The notes: a model not told the origin generated them from the letters alone. Counted from the stretch's first letter, positions 1-9,150 are shown. The stretch: 64,000 nt of DNA from Cellulophaga sp. L1A9 (GCF_009797025.1 NZ_CP047027.1:4836001-4900000); one strand, 5' to 3'. Numbers and translations: made by a program.

Positions 1-1826
1 TGCTAAAGCTTCTTTTTCAAAAGCATTGGCATCTGCTATTTTAGTATCTGCAGCAATTACATGCCATTGCATGTCTAAATTAGATGCGGCTAAGTTTTCT
101 GTTAAGCTATATCCTTGATTAAAGGTTCCTGATTTTTTAATCTTATCTAATAATGCTTGCGGAATTTGTTCTCCCGTTTTGTAGTGTAAGGCGTAGTTCT
201 TTAAAATTTCAGGATATAAAGCCCAATTTTCATTGAACTGCGATGGGAATTCTACAAAGTCTCTTGCTACTGCTGTTCCTGATAAAGAAGGATATTGCTG
301 ATCTGCAAAGAAGCCGTGTAAAGCATGGCCAAATTCGTGGAACATAGTTTCTACTTCATCATAAGTAAGCAATGCAGGTTCTCCTTCAGCAGGTTTTGGA
401 TAATTACATACATTGTAAATTACCGGTTTTTTATCATACAATTTAGACTGGGTTACAAAGTTGCTCATCCAAGCACCTCCTCGTTTGCTAGGTCTTGCAA
501 AGTAATCTGCATAGAATAAGCCTAATGCTTCACCGTTTTCTTCAAAAAGCTCATACACCAATACATCTTCATGATAGGTAGGAATATCAATACGCTCTTT
601 AAACGTAATCCCATATAATTTACGGGCAGCATAAAAAACACCTTTTTCTAAAACTGTTTTTGTTTCGAAATAAGGTTTGATTTGATTTTCATCTAAATCA
701 TATTTCGCAATGCGCACCATTTCTGCATAATGGTTCCAATCCCAAGCTTCTAAAGTAAAATCTTCGCCTTTTGTTTTTACCATTTGCTGTATTTCTGCAG
801 CTTCATTGGCTGCTTTTGCAGTCGCCGCAGGAATTAAACCTTCAAACATTTTAAAAACATTCTCAGGAATTTCGGCCATGGTTCCCTGAAGACTCCATGC
901 TGCATAATTAGGAAAGCCTAAAAGCGCTCCCTTTTTAGCCCGTAGCTCTGCTAGTTCTGTAATAATACCCTTAGTATCATTGGCAGAACCATCTGTTCTA
1001 TAGAACGCTGCTTTAAATAATTTTTCTCTCGTAGCTCTATTTTCAAGGCTTTGCAGTAATGGCTGTTGTGTGGTATTCAACAACGGAATTTTCCACCCTT
1101 CGCCTTCTGTATTTTCTAAGGATTTTAATTGTGCTTCCGAGAGTCCGGCTAATGCGGCTTTATCGGTAAAAACTAAAGCTCCGCTATTATTTGCTTCTAA
1201 TAAGATTTTATTAAATTGATTTTCTAACGCTGCTAATTTAGCATTGTACCCTTTTAAGATCTCTTTATCTTCTGAAGAAAGATTTGCTCCTGCTTTTTCA
1301 AACTGCTCAAAATAGTTTTCTATTAATTTTACAGCTTCAGCTTCTAATCCTAAGCTATCTTTTGTTTCCTGTAAGCGCTTTACGCGCTGAAATAATTTAT
1401 CATTTAAAAAAATAGCATCCTGCAACGCTGCAAATTTAGGGGCCATTTCTTCTTGGATGGCCTGAAGCGTATCATTGGTATTCGCTCCTGTTAATCCGTA
1501 AAAAACATTTGATACGCGCTCTAACACTTCGCCACTTTTCTCTAAAGGTAAAATGGTATTGTCAAAAGTAGCTGCCGCTGTAGCATTTGCAATTTCTTGC
1601 ACAGCTTTCTCTTGCAAGGCAATACCTTGGTCTAGTGCCGGCTTAAAATGATCATTGGTAATTTTACTAAAATCTGGTGCAAAGTACGGCAATGTGCTTT
1701 CTACCAGTAATGGATTTTCAGTAGTATTCATAGGCTGTTCTGAAGTGGTTTCGTTTTTACTTTTTGAGTCATTACAGCTTGTAAATAACACCGTAAGCAA
1801 AAACATAGTGTATACATTTTTCATGT
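1..1826 (-). CDS. dcp: M3 family peptidyl-dipeptidase (Dcp-like), lipoprotein, 3' end cut by window
   Basis: At least 608 codons read leftward from an ATG at 1826 to the window edge with no stop, so the C-terminus is missing. The zinc motif of the M3 (thimet oligopeptidase/Dcp) family, HEFGHALH, is encoded at about 316-345, with the catalytic Glu inside it. The N-terminus has a short hydrophobic stretch ending in FTSC, a lipobox, so the enzyme is probably anchored in the cell envelope. M3 dipeptidyl carboxypeptidases are known to remove C-terminal dipeptides from short peptides. The Ser/Thr/Asn-rich linker after the Cys is usual for flavobacterial lipoproteins. The family is certain; the exact substrate is not. 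Confidence 0.92.
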
Positions 1827-1923
1827 AATTATTTTAAAATTAGTCCCTGTAAATATAGGAAATTACCACCATTTAACTCGTGAAAAATAAAAGAGAAATA
1901 ACTACGAAAAGAAGCATTTACAG

Positions 1924-2907
1924 TTACTTTTTAACTACAACATAATCAGCAAAATAGTTATGGCTATCCGTAAATTTAGTCTGGATTTCCATAGCTGTAT
2001 TCGCTAAAATAGATTTTAGAATCTTAGCGTCATATTTTCTAGAGATCTCGGTGTGTATCTTTTCTCCTTCAGAAAATGAAATATGCTGGTCTAGCGCTGC
2101 TATCCAAACTTTTTGTTTTTTCTTACTTACCAAAAAGCTTTTTGCAATCCCAGTTATTTCGTCATATTCCGGAGCATGTATAAAGTTCCAAATATCAAAT
2201 TCTGCACCAAATTCTTTATTTATCCTTGTTAATAAATTTAGATTAAATGCAGCAGTAACGCCTTGTGCATCATTATATGCAGGCAAAACTACAGCCGATG
2301 GTTTGATACAATCTAGCCCCAGAAAAAGTTTATCATCAGTGTTAAGGTTCTCAGAAAGTTGCTCCATAAAACTAGCCGCTTCATCATCTTCCATATTCCC
2401 TAAATTTGAACCTAAGAAAAGTACCACTTTAGGATGTTCACTATCCTTAAAACTCTCTAAGACCCCAAAATAGTCTCCCTGTTGTGTTTTTGCGGAAAGA
2501 TTAGGGATTTCATTTTTTAAATTTTCTTCTAAATCGTCTAGCGCATGTTGCGAAATGTCTATGGGTAGATAATCAAACTTAAAACCCTGTGCTACTAAAG
2601 GTTTTAGTAGTTCCTTGGTTTTTGTTCCGTCTCCCGCACCCAATTCTATCAGCTCAAAATACGTGTCTTTAGCAACACCTAAAGCATTAATAATGTCATT
2701 AGGTTGCTCTTTAAAAATTTCATGCTCTGCCCTCGTCAAATAATACTCTGGAAGATTCATTATTTTAACAAAAAGCTTATCCCCTATTTCATCATAAAAA
2801 TAGCGCGATGACAAAAATTTAGGACTACTATTAAGTCCTAAGTCTACATGCGTTAAAAATGCTGTGTCTATAATTATTTCACTAGTCTGATTCCTGTGTA
2901 CTGCCAT
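1924..2907 (-). CDS. egtD: L-histidine N-alpha-methyltransferase EgtD
   Basis: The 327-residue product is a SAM-dependent methyltransferase of the EgtD family, which trimethylates histidine to hercynine. The SAM loop ELGAGDGTKT is at residues 88-97 and a second conserved motif, GSNLGN, at 166-171. The substrate segment YNDAQGVTAAFN (211-222) is present. HTEIS at 285-289 keeps the Glu and Ser that hold the imidazole in characterised EgtD. Its start codon lies 34 bp inside the end of egtB, so the two are translationally coupled. No egtA, egtC or egtE is adjacent. The alternative, a hypothetical DUF2260-type methyltransferase, is the same family. Confidence 0.93.
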   Translation of the reverse strand: MAVHRNQTSEIIIDTAFLTHVDLGLNSSPKFLSSRYFYDEIGDKLFVKIMNLPEYYLTRAEHEIFKEQPNDIINALGVAKDTYFELIELGAGDGTKTKELLKPLVAQGFKFDYLPIDISQHALDDLEENLKNEIPNLSAKTQQGDYFGVLESFKDSEHPKVVLFLGSNLGNMEDDEAASFMEQLSENLNTDDKLFLGLDCIKPSAVVLPAYNDAQGVTAAFNLNLLTRINKEFGAEFDIWNFIHAPEYDEITGIAKSFLVSKKKQKVWIAALDQHISFSEGEKIHTEISRKYDAKILKSILANTAMEIQTKFTDSHNYFADYVVVKK

Positions 2908-4031
2908 CTATATTTTGGATGAAAAAAGTTTCTATATGTATTTCTTTCATGACCCTCACTTGTAGCTACAGAGCTACCGCGAAGTACCATGGTATTGATC
3001 ATAAATTTGCCATTGTACTCTCCTACAGCTCCATCGGCGATCTTAAAATTAGGATAAGGCAAGTAAGCAGAGTAGGTCCACTCCCATCGTTTTCCCCAAT
3101 TAAATTTTTCTGATGCTGCTTCCCACTCAAATTCTGTTGGGAGTCTCATTTTTTTAAACGTTGCAAAAGCTTGTGCTTCATAGAACGAAACATGAGAGAG
3201 TATAGCATCTACAGCTACAGGCTTTAAACCCGCTAAAGTGTAGTAATGCCAAGTTCCGTTTATCTTTTTCCAATAAAGTGGTGCGGTACTATTTTCTTCT
3301 TGCACCCAAGACCAACCTTCATCTAACCAATATTTAAACTCTTGGTATCCGCCAGCTTCTATAAATGCTATAAAATCGCCATTGGTTACTAAATTTTTAG
3401 ATAATTGGTATTCGTGTAAAAATACCTTGTGTCTGCCTAATTCATTATCAAAGCAGAAACCGTTTCCGTCATGACCAATTTCATAGATCCCTTCTGGCAT
3501 TTGCAACCAACCATGATCTTCATTCTGATCCTGTACCAGATTAAAATTTTCATGATATACGGGATGAAGCGGATTGAAAGAAAACGTATGCTTTAAATCT
3601 GTAATTAATAATTCCTGATGTTGTTGCTCATGCTGAATGCCTAAGGTTACCAGGGTTTCTATTTCTAAGGATAACTTAGATTTTAAAAGCGCAACAATAT
3701 GTTCATCTACATAGGTTCTATAACTATAGATTTCTTCTATAAGTGGTCTGGTCATTGCTCCCCTTAAAGAACGGGTAGCCCTTTCACCTACTGTTTGATA
3801 ATAGCTATTAAAAAGGTATGAAAAGTCTTTGTTGAAAATAACGTAGCTATCATCGTATTTTTTAAGAATCATTTCCTCAAAAAACCATGTAATATGTGCT
3901 AAATGCCATTTTGGTGGACTCGCAAAAGCAACGGGCTGTGCATTATAATCTTCAGGCGCAAGAGGCGCGCATAAAGCTACGGAATGCGCTCGTGTTTTTT
4001 TAAATTGATGTATTAACTCGTGGTTAGTCAT
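2874..4031 (-). CDS. egtB: EgtB-type sulfoxide synthase (non-haem iron)
   Basis: The 385-residue protein has an N-terminal DinB-like four-helix domain and a C-terminal formylglycine-generating-enzyme fold (about 170-385), the EgtB layout. The iron ligands are visible: H46 in WHLAHITWFFE, and H134/H138 in HEQQHQE. EgtB joins a thiol donor (gamma-glutamylcysteine or cysteine, depending on subtype) to hercynine with oxygen. With no EgtC amidohydrolase or EgtA ligase nearby, direct use of cysteine is plausible but inferred. Unlike OvoA there is no fused C-terminal methyltransferase; the separate EgtD points to ergothioneine rather than ovothiol. Confidence 0.92.
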   Translation of the reverse strand: MTNHELIHQFKKTRAHSVALCAPLAPEDYNAQPVAFASPPKWHLAHITWFFEEMILKKYDDSYVIFNKDFSYLFNSYYQTVGERATRSLRGAMTRPLIEEIYSYRTYVDEHIVALLKSKLSLEIETLVTLGIQHEQQHQELLITDLKHTFSFNPLHPVYHENFNLVQDQNEDHGWLQMPEGIYEIGHDGNGFCFDNELGRHKVFLHEYQLSKNLVTNGDFIAFIEAGGYQEFKYWLDEGWSWVQEENSTAPLYWKKINGTWHYYTLAGLKPVAVDAILSHVSFYEAQAFATFKKMRLPTEFEWEAASEKFNWGKRWEWTYSAYLPYPNFKIADGAVGEYNGKFMINTMVLRGSSVATSEGHERNTYRNFFHPKYRWQYTGIRLVK

Positions 4032-4226
4032 TTAAATAGGTCCTATAAATCAAATGTAATTGCTTGTAAAAATTACGTTTTGCTCTATTGATTTTATTTT
4101 TAGTCGAGAAGAATTCAATTCCTTAACGAAAAAGATGAATTCCTAAAGTTAAAACTATTTTTTAAACCTAAATACTGCAGCTGTACTAACAAATTATTAA
4201 TTTTCTTATCCAAAATAAAATTTTCT
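4032..4226. other. non-coding stretch upstream of egtB
   Basis: About 195 bp of AT-rich sequence between the egtB start and the receptor remnant. It presumably holds the leftward egtBD promoter, but I could not place a convincing TANNTTTG box, and I see no ORF or repeat. Confidence 0.4.
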
Positions 4227-4514
4227 CTAAAACTCCTTTTCTCCGAACTTACTTTTTAGAACCTTCGTTTTGTTTTTAGTACCATTAAAAGTATACGATA
4301 GATTTAACGAAATCATAACTACTTCATATCTGTTATTAGTGGTGGTATAAACCTCTTCTGGCTTAAACCTAGTAATCCGCTGATCGTTTGTTTTTAATAG
4401 CCTCACATTTATATTTTGCCATTGTACTACAGCGCTGCGTTTCCTTTTTAAGAAAGCTTTTTTAAAGGCTAGATTAGGCGAGTAAAATTCAAAGCCGCTT
4501 ATTGGATAGCCAAT
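4227..4514 (-). pseudogene. C-terminal remnant of an outer-membrane beta-barrel receptor
   Basis: A 95-codon open stretch without a start codon runs leftward to a TAG at 4227-4229 and is closed upstream by TAA at 4515-4517 and TAG eight codons further up. Its translation has the alternating pattern of beta-barrel strands and ends like flavobacterial outer-membrane beta-barrel (OMP_b-brl/TonB-receptor-like) proteins: a YEVVMISLNLSYTFNG segment followed by a Lys-rich tail. No barrel-like continuation was recognised in any frame between 4518 and 4790. I read it as the decayed end of a deleted receptor gene. A chance open frame is the main alternative. Confidence 0.55.
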
Positions 4515-4792
4515 TTATACAAGTTTATCATCCTATTGGAGGCTGTTCTTCCTCTTCTGAGGATAAAGATGGAACCTTTTTATCCTTTAGGTATTAGAAA
4601 TAGTACTGCATTTCCTAAGTATCTTTTCGTTCTTTTTGTATATCGATATCAAACTAAAAACACTTGTATTTTACAACAAGCACCCTACTTGCACGAAACA
4701 TCACACAATATATCTTGATACTAAATACAGCTTTGATTCTTTCAATAAAATATTTTTTACACTTAAATATTTGTTAAAGATTCTTAAAAAAG

Positions 4793-4806
4793 AATGAACG
4801 TTCATT
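4793..4806. promoter_or_regulatory. perfect palindromic TetR-type operator
   Basis: AATGAACGTTCATT is a 14-bp perfect palindrome, the form often seen for TetR/AcrR operators (TGAACGTTCA core). It sits directly 5' of the -7 box at 4815-4822 and upstream of the tetR gene that follows, so bound repressor would block its own operon. Confidence 0.75.
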
Positions 4807-4814
4807 TTTTATAA

Positions 4815-4822
4815 TACCTTTG
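4815..4822 (+). promoter_or_regulatory. -7 promoter box of the tetR operon
   Basis: TACCTTTG matches the Bacteroidota -7 consensus TANNTTTG exactly and lies 18 bp before the preferred ATG at 4841. The -33 region would fall inside or next to the palindromic operator. Confidence 0.7.
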
Positions 4823-4840
4823 TATCAGAATTTAAGGAAC

Positions 4841-5419
4841 ATGGCAAAACTTCAAAAAAGTAAAGACAAAAGAGAAGCTTTAGTAAAGGCTACGATCTGT
4901 TTAGTAAATAACGATGGTTTTCACGCTGCTCCAATGTCTAAGATTGCTAAAATGGCTAATATATCTCCTGCCACTATCTATTTGTTTTTTGAAAACAAAC
5001 AAGATTTGGTAAACAAAGTATATATAGAAGTAAAAGCGTCTTTTTCAACCTATGCTTTTGAAACGTTTACAGGTGATATGGAGGTTGAGCCTGGATTTGA
5101 ATTGATTTGGAACCGTATAGCCGACTTTAAATTAAAAGATCCTGAAGAGGCTTTGTTTTTAGCACAATGCGATAACACTCCTATGATAGACGAAGCAAGT
5201 AGACAAGAGGGAATTAAACATTTGCAACCACTCTTAGATCTTTGGCACCGTGGAAAAGAAGAAGGAGTGATAAAACCTATTTCTGATTACCTATTGTATG
5301 CGTACAGTATAAACCCGCTTTCCTTTTTAATGTTAGCGCAACACCGTGGAGAATGTTCCATAAATAAACAAACAATTACAGAAGCATACCAAGCCGCTTG
5401 GGATAGCATCAAATTATAA
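4841..5419 (+). CDS. TetR/AcrR family transcriptional repressor
   Basis: The 192-residue protein has an N-terminal TetR helix-turn-helix at about residues 20-50 (MSKIAKMANISPATIYLFF then ENKQDLV) and an all-helical ligand domain. I chose the ATG at 4841, preceded by AAGGA, over the in-frame ATG at 4820, because the latter lies inside the -7 box and would precede the likely transcription start. It is first in a five-gene same-strand operon of oxidoreductases, with a palindromic operator in its promoter, so it is probably an autorepressor released by an electrophile or xenobiotic. The ligand is not predictable. Confidence 0.9.
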   Translation: MAKLQKSKDKREALVKATICLVNNDGFHAAPMSKIAKMANISPATIYLFFENKQDLVNKVYIEVKASFSTYAFETFTGDMEVEPGFELIWNRIADFKLKDPEEALFLAQCDNTPMIDEASRQEGIKHLQPLLDLWHRGKEEGVIKPISDYLLYAYSINPLSFLMLAQHRGECSINKQTITEAYQAAWDSIKL

Positions 5420-5455
5420 AAAAGAAAACTTAAACCTAATTTTAAATATACACAA

Positions 5456-6088
5456 ATGGAATTATTAGACAAATTAAAGTGGAGATACGCAGCAAAAGCA
5501 ATGAACGGTAAAAAAGTGCCTCAAGAAAAAATAGACAATATTATTGAAGCTGCACGCCTTGCTCCCACTTCTAGTGGTTTACAACCTTTTGAAATTTATG
5601 TCATTACAAATCAGGAAATAAAAGAAAAAATTAGACCCGTAGCTTGGAACCAATCCGTTATTACAGATTGTTCTCACCTTTTGGTATTTGCTGCTTGGGA
5701 TACCTATACGGCTGACCGCATTAATTACATGTTCGATTTAACCAATGATATCCGAGGTTTTAAAAATGAAGGATGGGAAAGTTACCGTCAGATGTTGTTG
5801 GGTTCTTACCCTCAAAAAGATGCTGAAGAAAACTTTAACCATGCCGCGAAACAAGCATATATCGCTTTCTCAGAAGCAATAACTGCTGCGGCTTTTGAAA
5901 ATGTAGACACCACTCCTCTAGAAGGGTTTGATCCTGCTGCTGTAGATGAAATTTTAGGATTAAGAGAAAAAGGCTTACGTAGTGCTGTTCTATTACCAAT
6001 AGGGTATAGAGATGATAAAAATGATTGGTTAGTAAACTTACCAAAAGTGCGTAAAAGCACTGAAGATTTAGTAACCGTAATCGATTAA
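5456..6088 (+). CDS. NAD(P)H-dependent nitroreductase family oxidoreductase
   Basis: The 210 residues match the FMN-dependent nitroreductase fold (NfsB/YdgI-like): an N-terminal RYAAKAMNGKKVP segment, then ARLAPTSSGLQPFE, the FMN-phosphate region, and a C-terminal GLREKGLRSAVLLPIGYR motif. These enzymes reduce nitroaromatics, quinones or other electrophiles with NAD(P)H in the cytoplasm. It starts 36 bp after tetR and 11 bp before the next reductase, so it is co-transcribed. The context supports xenobiotic or electrophile reduction; the true substrate is unknown. Confidence 0.9.
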   Translation: MELLDKLKWRYAAKAMNGKKVPQEKIDNIIEAARLAPTSSGLQPFEIYVITNQEIKEKIRPVAWNQSVITDCSHLLVFAAWDTYTADRINYMFDLTNDIRGFKNEGWESYRQMLLGSYPQKDAEENFNHAAKQAYIAFSEAITAAAFENVDTTPLEGFDPAAVDEILGLREKGLRSAVLLPIGYRDDKNDWLVNLPKVRKSTEDLVTVID

Positions 6089-6099
6089 ATAAAAATAAC

Positions 6100-7098
6100 A
6101 TGATCAAAACAATAGTATTAAAACAAAGACCTGTTGGCAAACCAACAGTCTCAGATTTTGAATTCACACAGAGTGATAAAGAACTTGTCATTAATGATGG
6201 CGAATTACTCCTAGAAACTAGTTACGTTTCTGTAGATCCTTATTTAAGAGGACGCATGAGTGATGCTAAATCCTATGTACCACCATTTGAGGTTGGGAAG
6301 CCTATGAGCTCAGGGGTTGTAGCAAAAGTAATTGCTTCTAAAAATAAAAATTTTAACAATGGAGATTATGTTTCTGGATTGTTAGCATGGAAGACACAAC
6401 AGGTGTCTACAGGAGAAGGTCTTACCAAAGTAAATAAAGACTTAGCTCCTTTAAGTGCCTATTTAGGTATTTTAGGAATGACGGGTTTAACAGCATTTTT
6501 AGGCTTACAAGAAATTGGGAAACCTAAAGCAGGTGAAACGATTGTAATCTCTGGAGCAGCAGGTGCTGTAGGAAGTGTTGTGGGTCAGGTTGCCAAAATC
6601 TTAGGGCTACGCGTAATCGGAATTGCAGGTTCTGACGAGAAAATTGAGATGCTTACTTCTGATTTTGGTTTTGATGCCGGAATCAATTATAATGAAACGA
6701 AAGATATGAATGCCGCTATTAAAGCTGCTGCACCAAACGGAGTAGATATCTATTTTGATAATGTTGGAGGACCAATTTCAGACGCTGTTCTTTTTAACAT
6801 TAACAGATTTGCCCGTATGATTATTTGCGGTGCCATTTCTGTGTATAATAGCACAGAAATCCCAACAGGAGTTAGCGTTCAACCTTTTTTAGTTAAAAAT
6901 AGCGCACTAATGCAAGGCTTTATCGTTTCTAATTATCAGGATAAATTCCCAGAAGCAATGAAGCAATTGTCGCTTTGGTTGTCTGAAGGAAAATTGAAAT
7001 ATACCGAAACTGTAGTAGAAGGTTTTGACAATATCCCCAGTGCTTTCCTAGATTTATTCGAAGGAAAAAACAAAGGAAAAATGATTGTGAAGATTTAA
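6100..7098 (+). CDS. MDR-type NADP-dependent alkenal/2-enone reductase
   Basis: The 332-residue medium-chain dehydrogenase/reductase lacks the structural-zinc cysteines and belongs to the leukotriene-B4 dehydrogenase/CurA group. The N-terminal YVSVDPYLRGRMSD is characteristic, and the nucleotide fold SGAAGAVGSVVGQVAK lies in the middle. Members reduce the double bond of alpha,beta-unsaturated aldehydes and ketones with NADPH. It sits 11 bp downstream of the nitroreductase and 18 bp before the alcohol dehydrogenase. Removal of reactive enals fits the operon; curcumin-type substrates are known only for homologues. Confidence 0.9.
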   Translation: MIKTIVLKQRPVGKPTVSDFEFTQSDKELVINDGELLLETSYVSVDPYLRGRMSDAKSYVPPFEVGKPMSSGVVAKVIASKNKNFNNGDYVSGLLAWKTQQVSTGEGLTKVNKDLAPLSAYLGILGMTGLTAFLGLQEIGKPKAGETIVISGAAGAVGSVVGQVAKILGLRVIGIAGSDEKIEMLTSDFGFDAGINYNETKDMNAAIKAAAPNGVDIYFDNVGGPISDAVLFNINRFARMIICGAISVYNSTEIPTGVSVQPFLVKNSALMQGFIVSNYQDKFPEAMKQLSLWLSEGKLKYTETVVEGFDNIPSAFLDLFEGKNKGKMIVKI

Positions 7099-7116
7099 TA
7101 AAAGAAAAAAAAAGCT

Positions 7117-8277
7117 ATGAATAATTTTGAATATAAGAATCCTACTAAAATAATTTTTGGAAAGGATACTATTGGGAAATTAACAGCAGAAATTCCTGCT
7201 GACGCTAAGGTACTTATGCTTTATGGTGGCGGAAGTATTAAAAAGAATGGTATTTACGAGCAAGTGAAAACTGCATTAGCTAAGGTTGACCTTGTTGAAT
7301 TTGGCGGAATTCCTGCAAATCCGGAGTATGCCGTCTTAATGGATGCCTTAAAAGTAATAAAAGAGGAAAAAATCACCTACTTATTAGCCGTTGGTGGTGG
7401 TTCTGTAATTGACGGGACTAAATTTTTAGCTGCAGCGGCAGTATATGAAGGAGTAGAACCATGGGAAATGCTAAAGAATAAAGAGCGCCCAACAAAAGGG
7501 ATGCCTTTTGGAACTGTTCTTACCTTACCTGCAACGGGTTCTGAAATGAATTCTGGACTCGTGATAACAAGAGAAGAAACGAAAGAGAAATTAGCTATGG
7601 GCGGACCAGCACTATTCCCTACCTTCTCTATCTTAGATCCATTAGTAATTGCCTCTATACCTGAACGCCAATTGGCAAATGGAGTTACCGATGCTTTTAC
7701 TCATGTTTTAGAACAGTATATGACCTACCCTGCTGGTGGTTTGTTACAAGATAGATTCGCAGAAAGTATTTTACAAACCTTAATTGAAGTAGGACCTAAA
7801 GTAATTAAAGATCCAACAGATTACGAAGCTGGTGCCAACTTTATGTGGAGTTGTACCATGGCTTTAAACGGATTAATTCAACAAGGTGTTCCTGGAGATT
7901 GGGCTGTACACATGATGGGGCATGAATTAACTGCTTTATTTGGTATTGATCATGCAAGAACTTTAGCTGTAGTTGCTCCAAGCCATTACAAATACAATTT
8001 TGAAGCTAAGAAAGAAAAATTAGCGCAGTATGCAGAACGTGTTTGGAATATTACAGCGGGAAGTATGGATGATAAGGCTTATGCTGGAATTGAGAAGACG
8101 GAAGCTTTTTTCCACCAATTAGGAATCAAAACAAAACTATCTGAATACACAGATAAATTTGAAGGTACTGCCGAAGAAATTTCTAAACGTTTCACAGATC
8201 GTGGATGGTTAGGATTAGGAGAACGCCAAGCGTTAACTCCACAAGACGCAGAAAAAATTGTAAAAATGGCCTATTAA
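7117..8277 (+). CDS. iron-containing alcohol dehydrogenase (YqhD/BdhA-like)
   Basis: The 386-residue group III alcohol dehydrogenase has the nucleotide-binding GGGSVIDGTKFLAA segment and metal ligands in GVTDAFTHVLEQY (Asp, His) and MMGHELTALFGIDHAR (two His). YqhD-type enzymes reduce many aldehydes, including acrolein, malondialdehyde and glyoxal, with NADPH. Length is normal for YqhD (about 387). It follows the MDR reductase by 18 bp and precedes the DJ-1 protein by 9 bp. In E. coli yqhD is likewise under a regulator answering to aldehydes, which supports an electrophile defence role here. Confidence 0.92.
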   Translation: MNNFEYKNPTKIIFGKDTIGKLTAEIPADAKVLMLYGGGSIKKNGIYEQVKTALAKVDLVEFGGIPANPEYAVLMDALKVIKEEKITYLLAVGGGSVIDGTKFLAAAAVYEGVEPWEMLKNKERPTKGMPFGTVLTLPATGSEMNSGLVITREETKEKLAMGGPALFPTFSILDPLVIASIPERQLANGVTDAFTHVLEQYMTYPAGGLLQDRFAESILQTLIEVGPKVIKDPTDYEAGANFMWSCTMALNGLIQQGVPGDWAVHMMGHELTALFGIDHARTLAVVAPSHYKYNFEAKKEKLAQYAERVWNITAGSMDDKAYAGIEKTEAFFHQLGIKTKLSEYTDKFEGTAEEISKRFTDRGWLGLGERQALTPQDAEKIVKMAY

Positions 8278-8286
8278 TCGTTTTCA

Positions 8287-9093
8287 ATGAATTACATAAA
8301 ATCTGCAGTATTGGTACTGAGTATAATTACCAGTTCTGCCTGCAAAAATGAAAATAAACAAGCTTCTGAAAAAAGTTCAGAAGAAACAATAACAACTAAA
8401 AAAGAAGATAAAATGAAAGTACTATTTGTATTAACATCTCACGATAAATTAGGAGATACAGGAAAAAAAACAGGATTTTGGGTTGAAGAATTTGCAAACC
8501 CATATTATACTTTATTAGATAAAGGTGTAGCAATTACTATTGCTACCCCAAAAGGAGGAGCAGCACCCATTGACCCTAGTAGTGACTCACCAGATGCTGC
8601 TACGGAAGATACAGAACGTTATAATAAAGACGCAGAGGCTAAAGAAAGAATAGCGAATACTAAAAAATTATCGGATATGAATCCAGATGATTTTGATGCT
8701 GTTTTCTATCCAGGTGGTCACGGACCTTTATGGGATTTAGCAAATGACGAAACGTCTATTGCGCTTATTGAAACCTTCAATAAACAAAAGAAACCTATCG
8801 CCTTTGTATGTCATGCACCAGCAGCATTAAAAAGTGTTAAAGATGTTGACGGAAGAACGCCCCTTGTAAAAGGTAAAAAAGTAACTGGTTTTACTAATTC
8901 AGAAGAATCAGCAGTACAATTAACGGATGTAGTTCCTTTTTTAGTTGAAAATATGCTTATTGAAAACGGTGGTGTTTATTCTAGCGGAGCAGATTGGGGA
9001 GCTTATGCTATTCAAGACGGAAACTTAATCACAGGTCAAAATCCTGCTTCTTCAGAAAAAGTAGCTGAAAAATTATTAGAAGCCTTGAAATAA
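8287..9093 (+). CDS. DJ-1/PfpI (Hsp31-like) protein with lipoprotein leader
   Basis: The 268 residues hold a type-1 glutamine-amidotransferase-like DJ-1/PfpI domain. PGGHGPLWDL and the nucleophile elbow FVCHAPAALK (catalytic Cys) resemble Hsp31/glyoxalase III proteins, which convert methylglyoxal to lactate without cofactor. The first 19 residues form a signal ending in a Cys (ITSSAC), followed by a polar linker to residue 42. A second ATG at 8413 (MKVLFVLTSHDK) begins the domain exactly, so a cytosolic form is also possible. It is the last gene of the TetR operon and is followed by a terminator at 9113. Confidence 0.88.
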   Translation: MNYIKSAVLVLSIITSSACKNENKQASEKSSEETITTKKEDKMKVLFVLTSHDKLGDTGKKTGFWVEEFANPYYTLLDKGVAITIATPKGGAAPIDPSSDSPDAATEDTERYNKDAEAKERIANTKKLSDMNPDDFDAVFYPGGHGPLWDLANDETSIALIETFNKQKKPIAFVCHAPAALKSVKDVDGRTPLVKGKKVTGFTNSEESAVQLTDVVPFLVENMLIENGGVYSSGADWGAYAIQDGNLITGQNPASSEKVAEKLLEALK

Positions 9094-9112
9094 GAAAATA
9101 AATTCATTGTAT

Positions 9113-9150
9113 AAAAAGCCCTGTAAATTTAATGTTTGCAGGGCTTTTTA
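9113..9150 (+). terminator. rho-independent terminator of the tetR operon
   Basis: A stem AAAAAGCCCTGTAAA pairs with TTTGCAGGGCTTTTT around a short loop and is followed by T residues, 20 bp after the DJ-1 stop codon. Confidence 0.85.

Noticed and set aside
2051..2473. 140-codon plus-strand frame
   Set aside because: Antisense to egtD, which carries complete catalytic motifs here.
4536..4718. 60-codon plus-strand frame upstream of tetR
   Set aside because: No start signals, no family resemblance, and it overlies the stretch next to the receptor remnant; most likely random.
5835..6191. 118-codon minus-strand frame across the nitroreductase/MDR boundary
   Set aside because: Antisense to two well-supported genes, no domain, and it would span their 11-bp junction.
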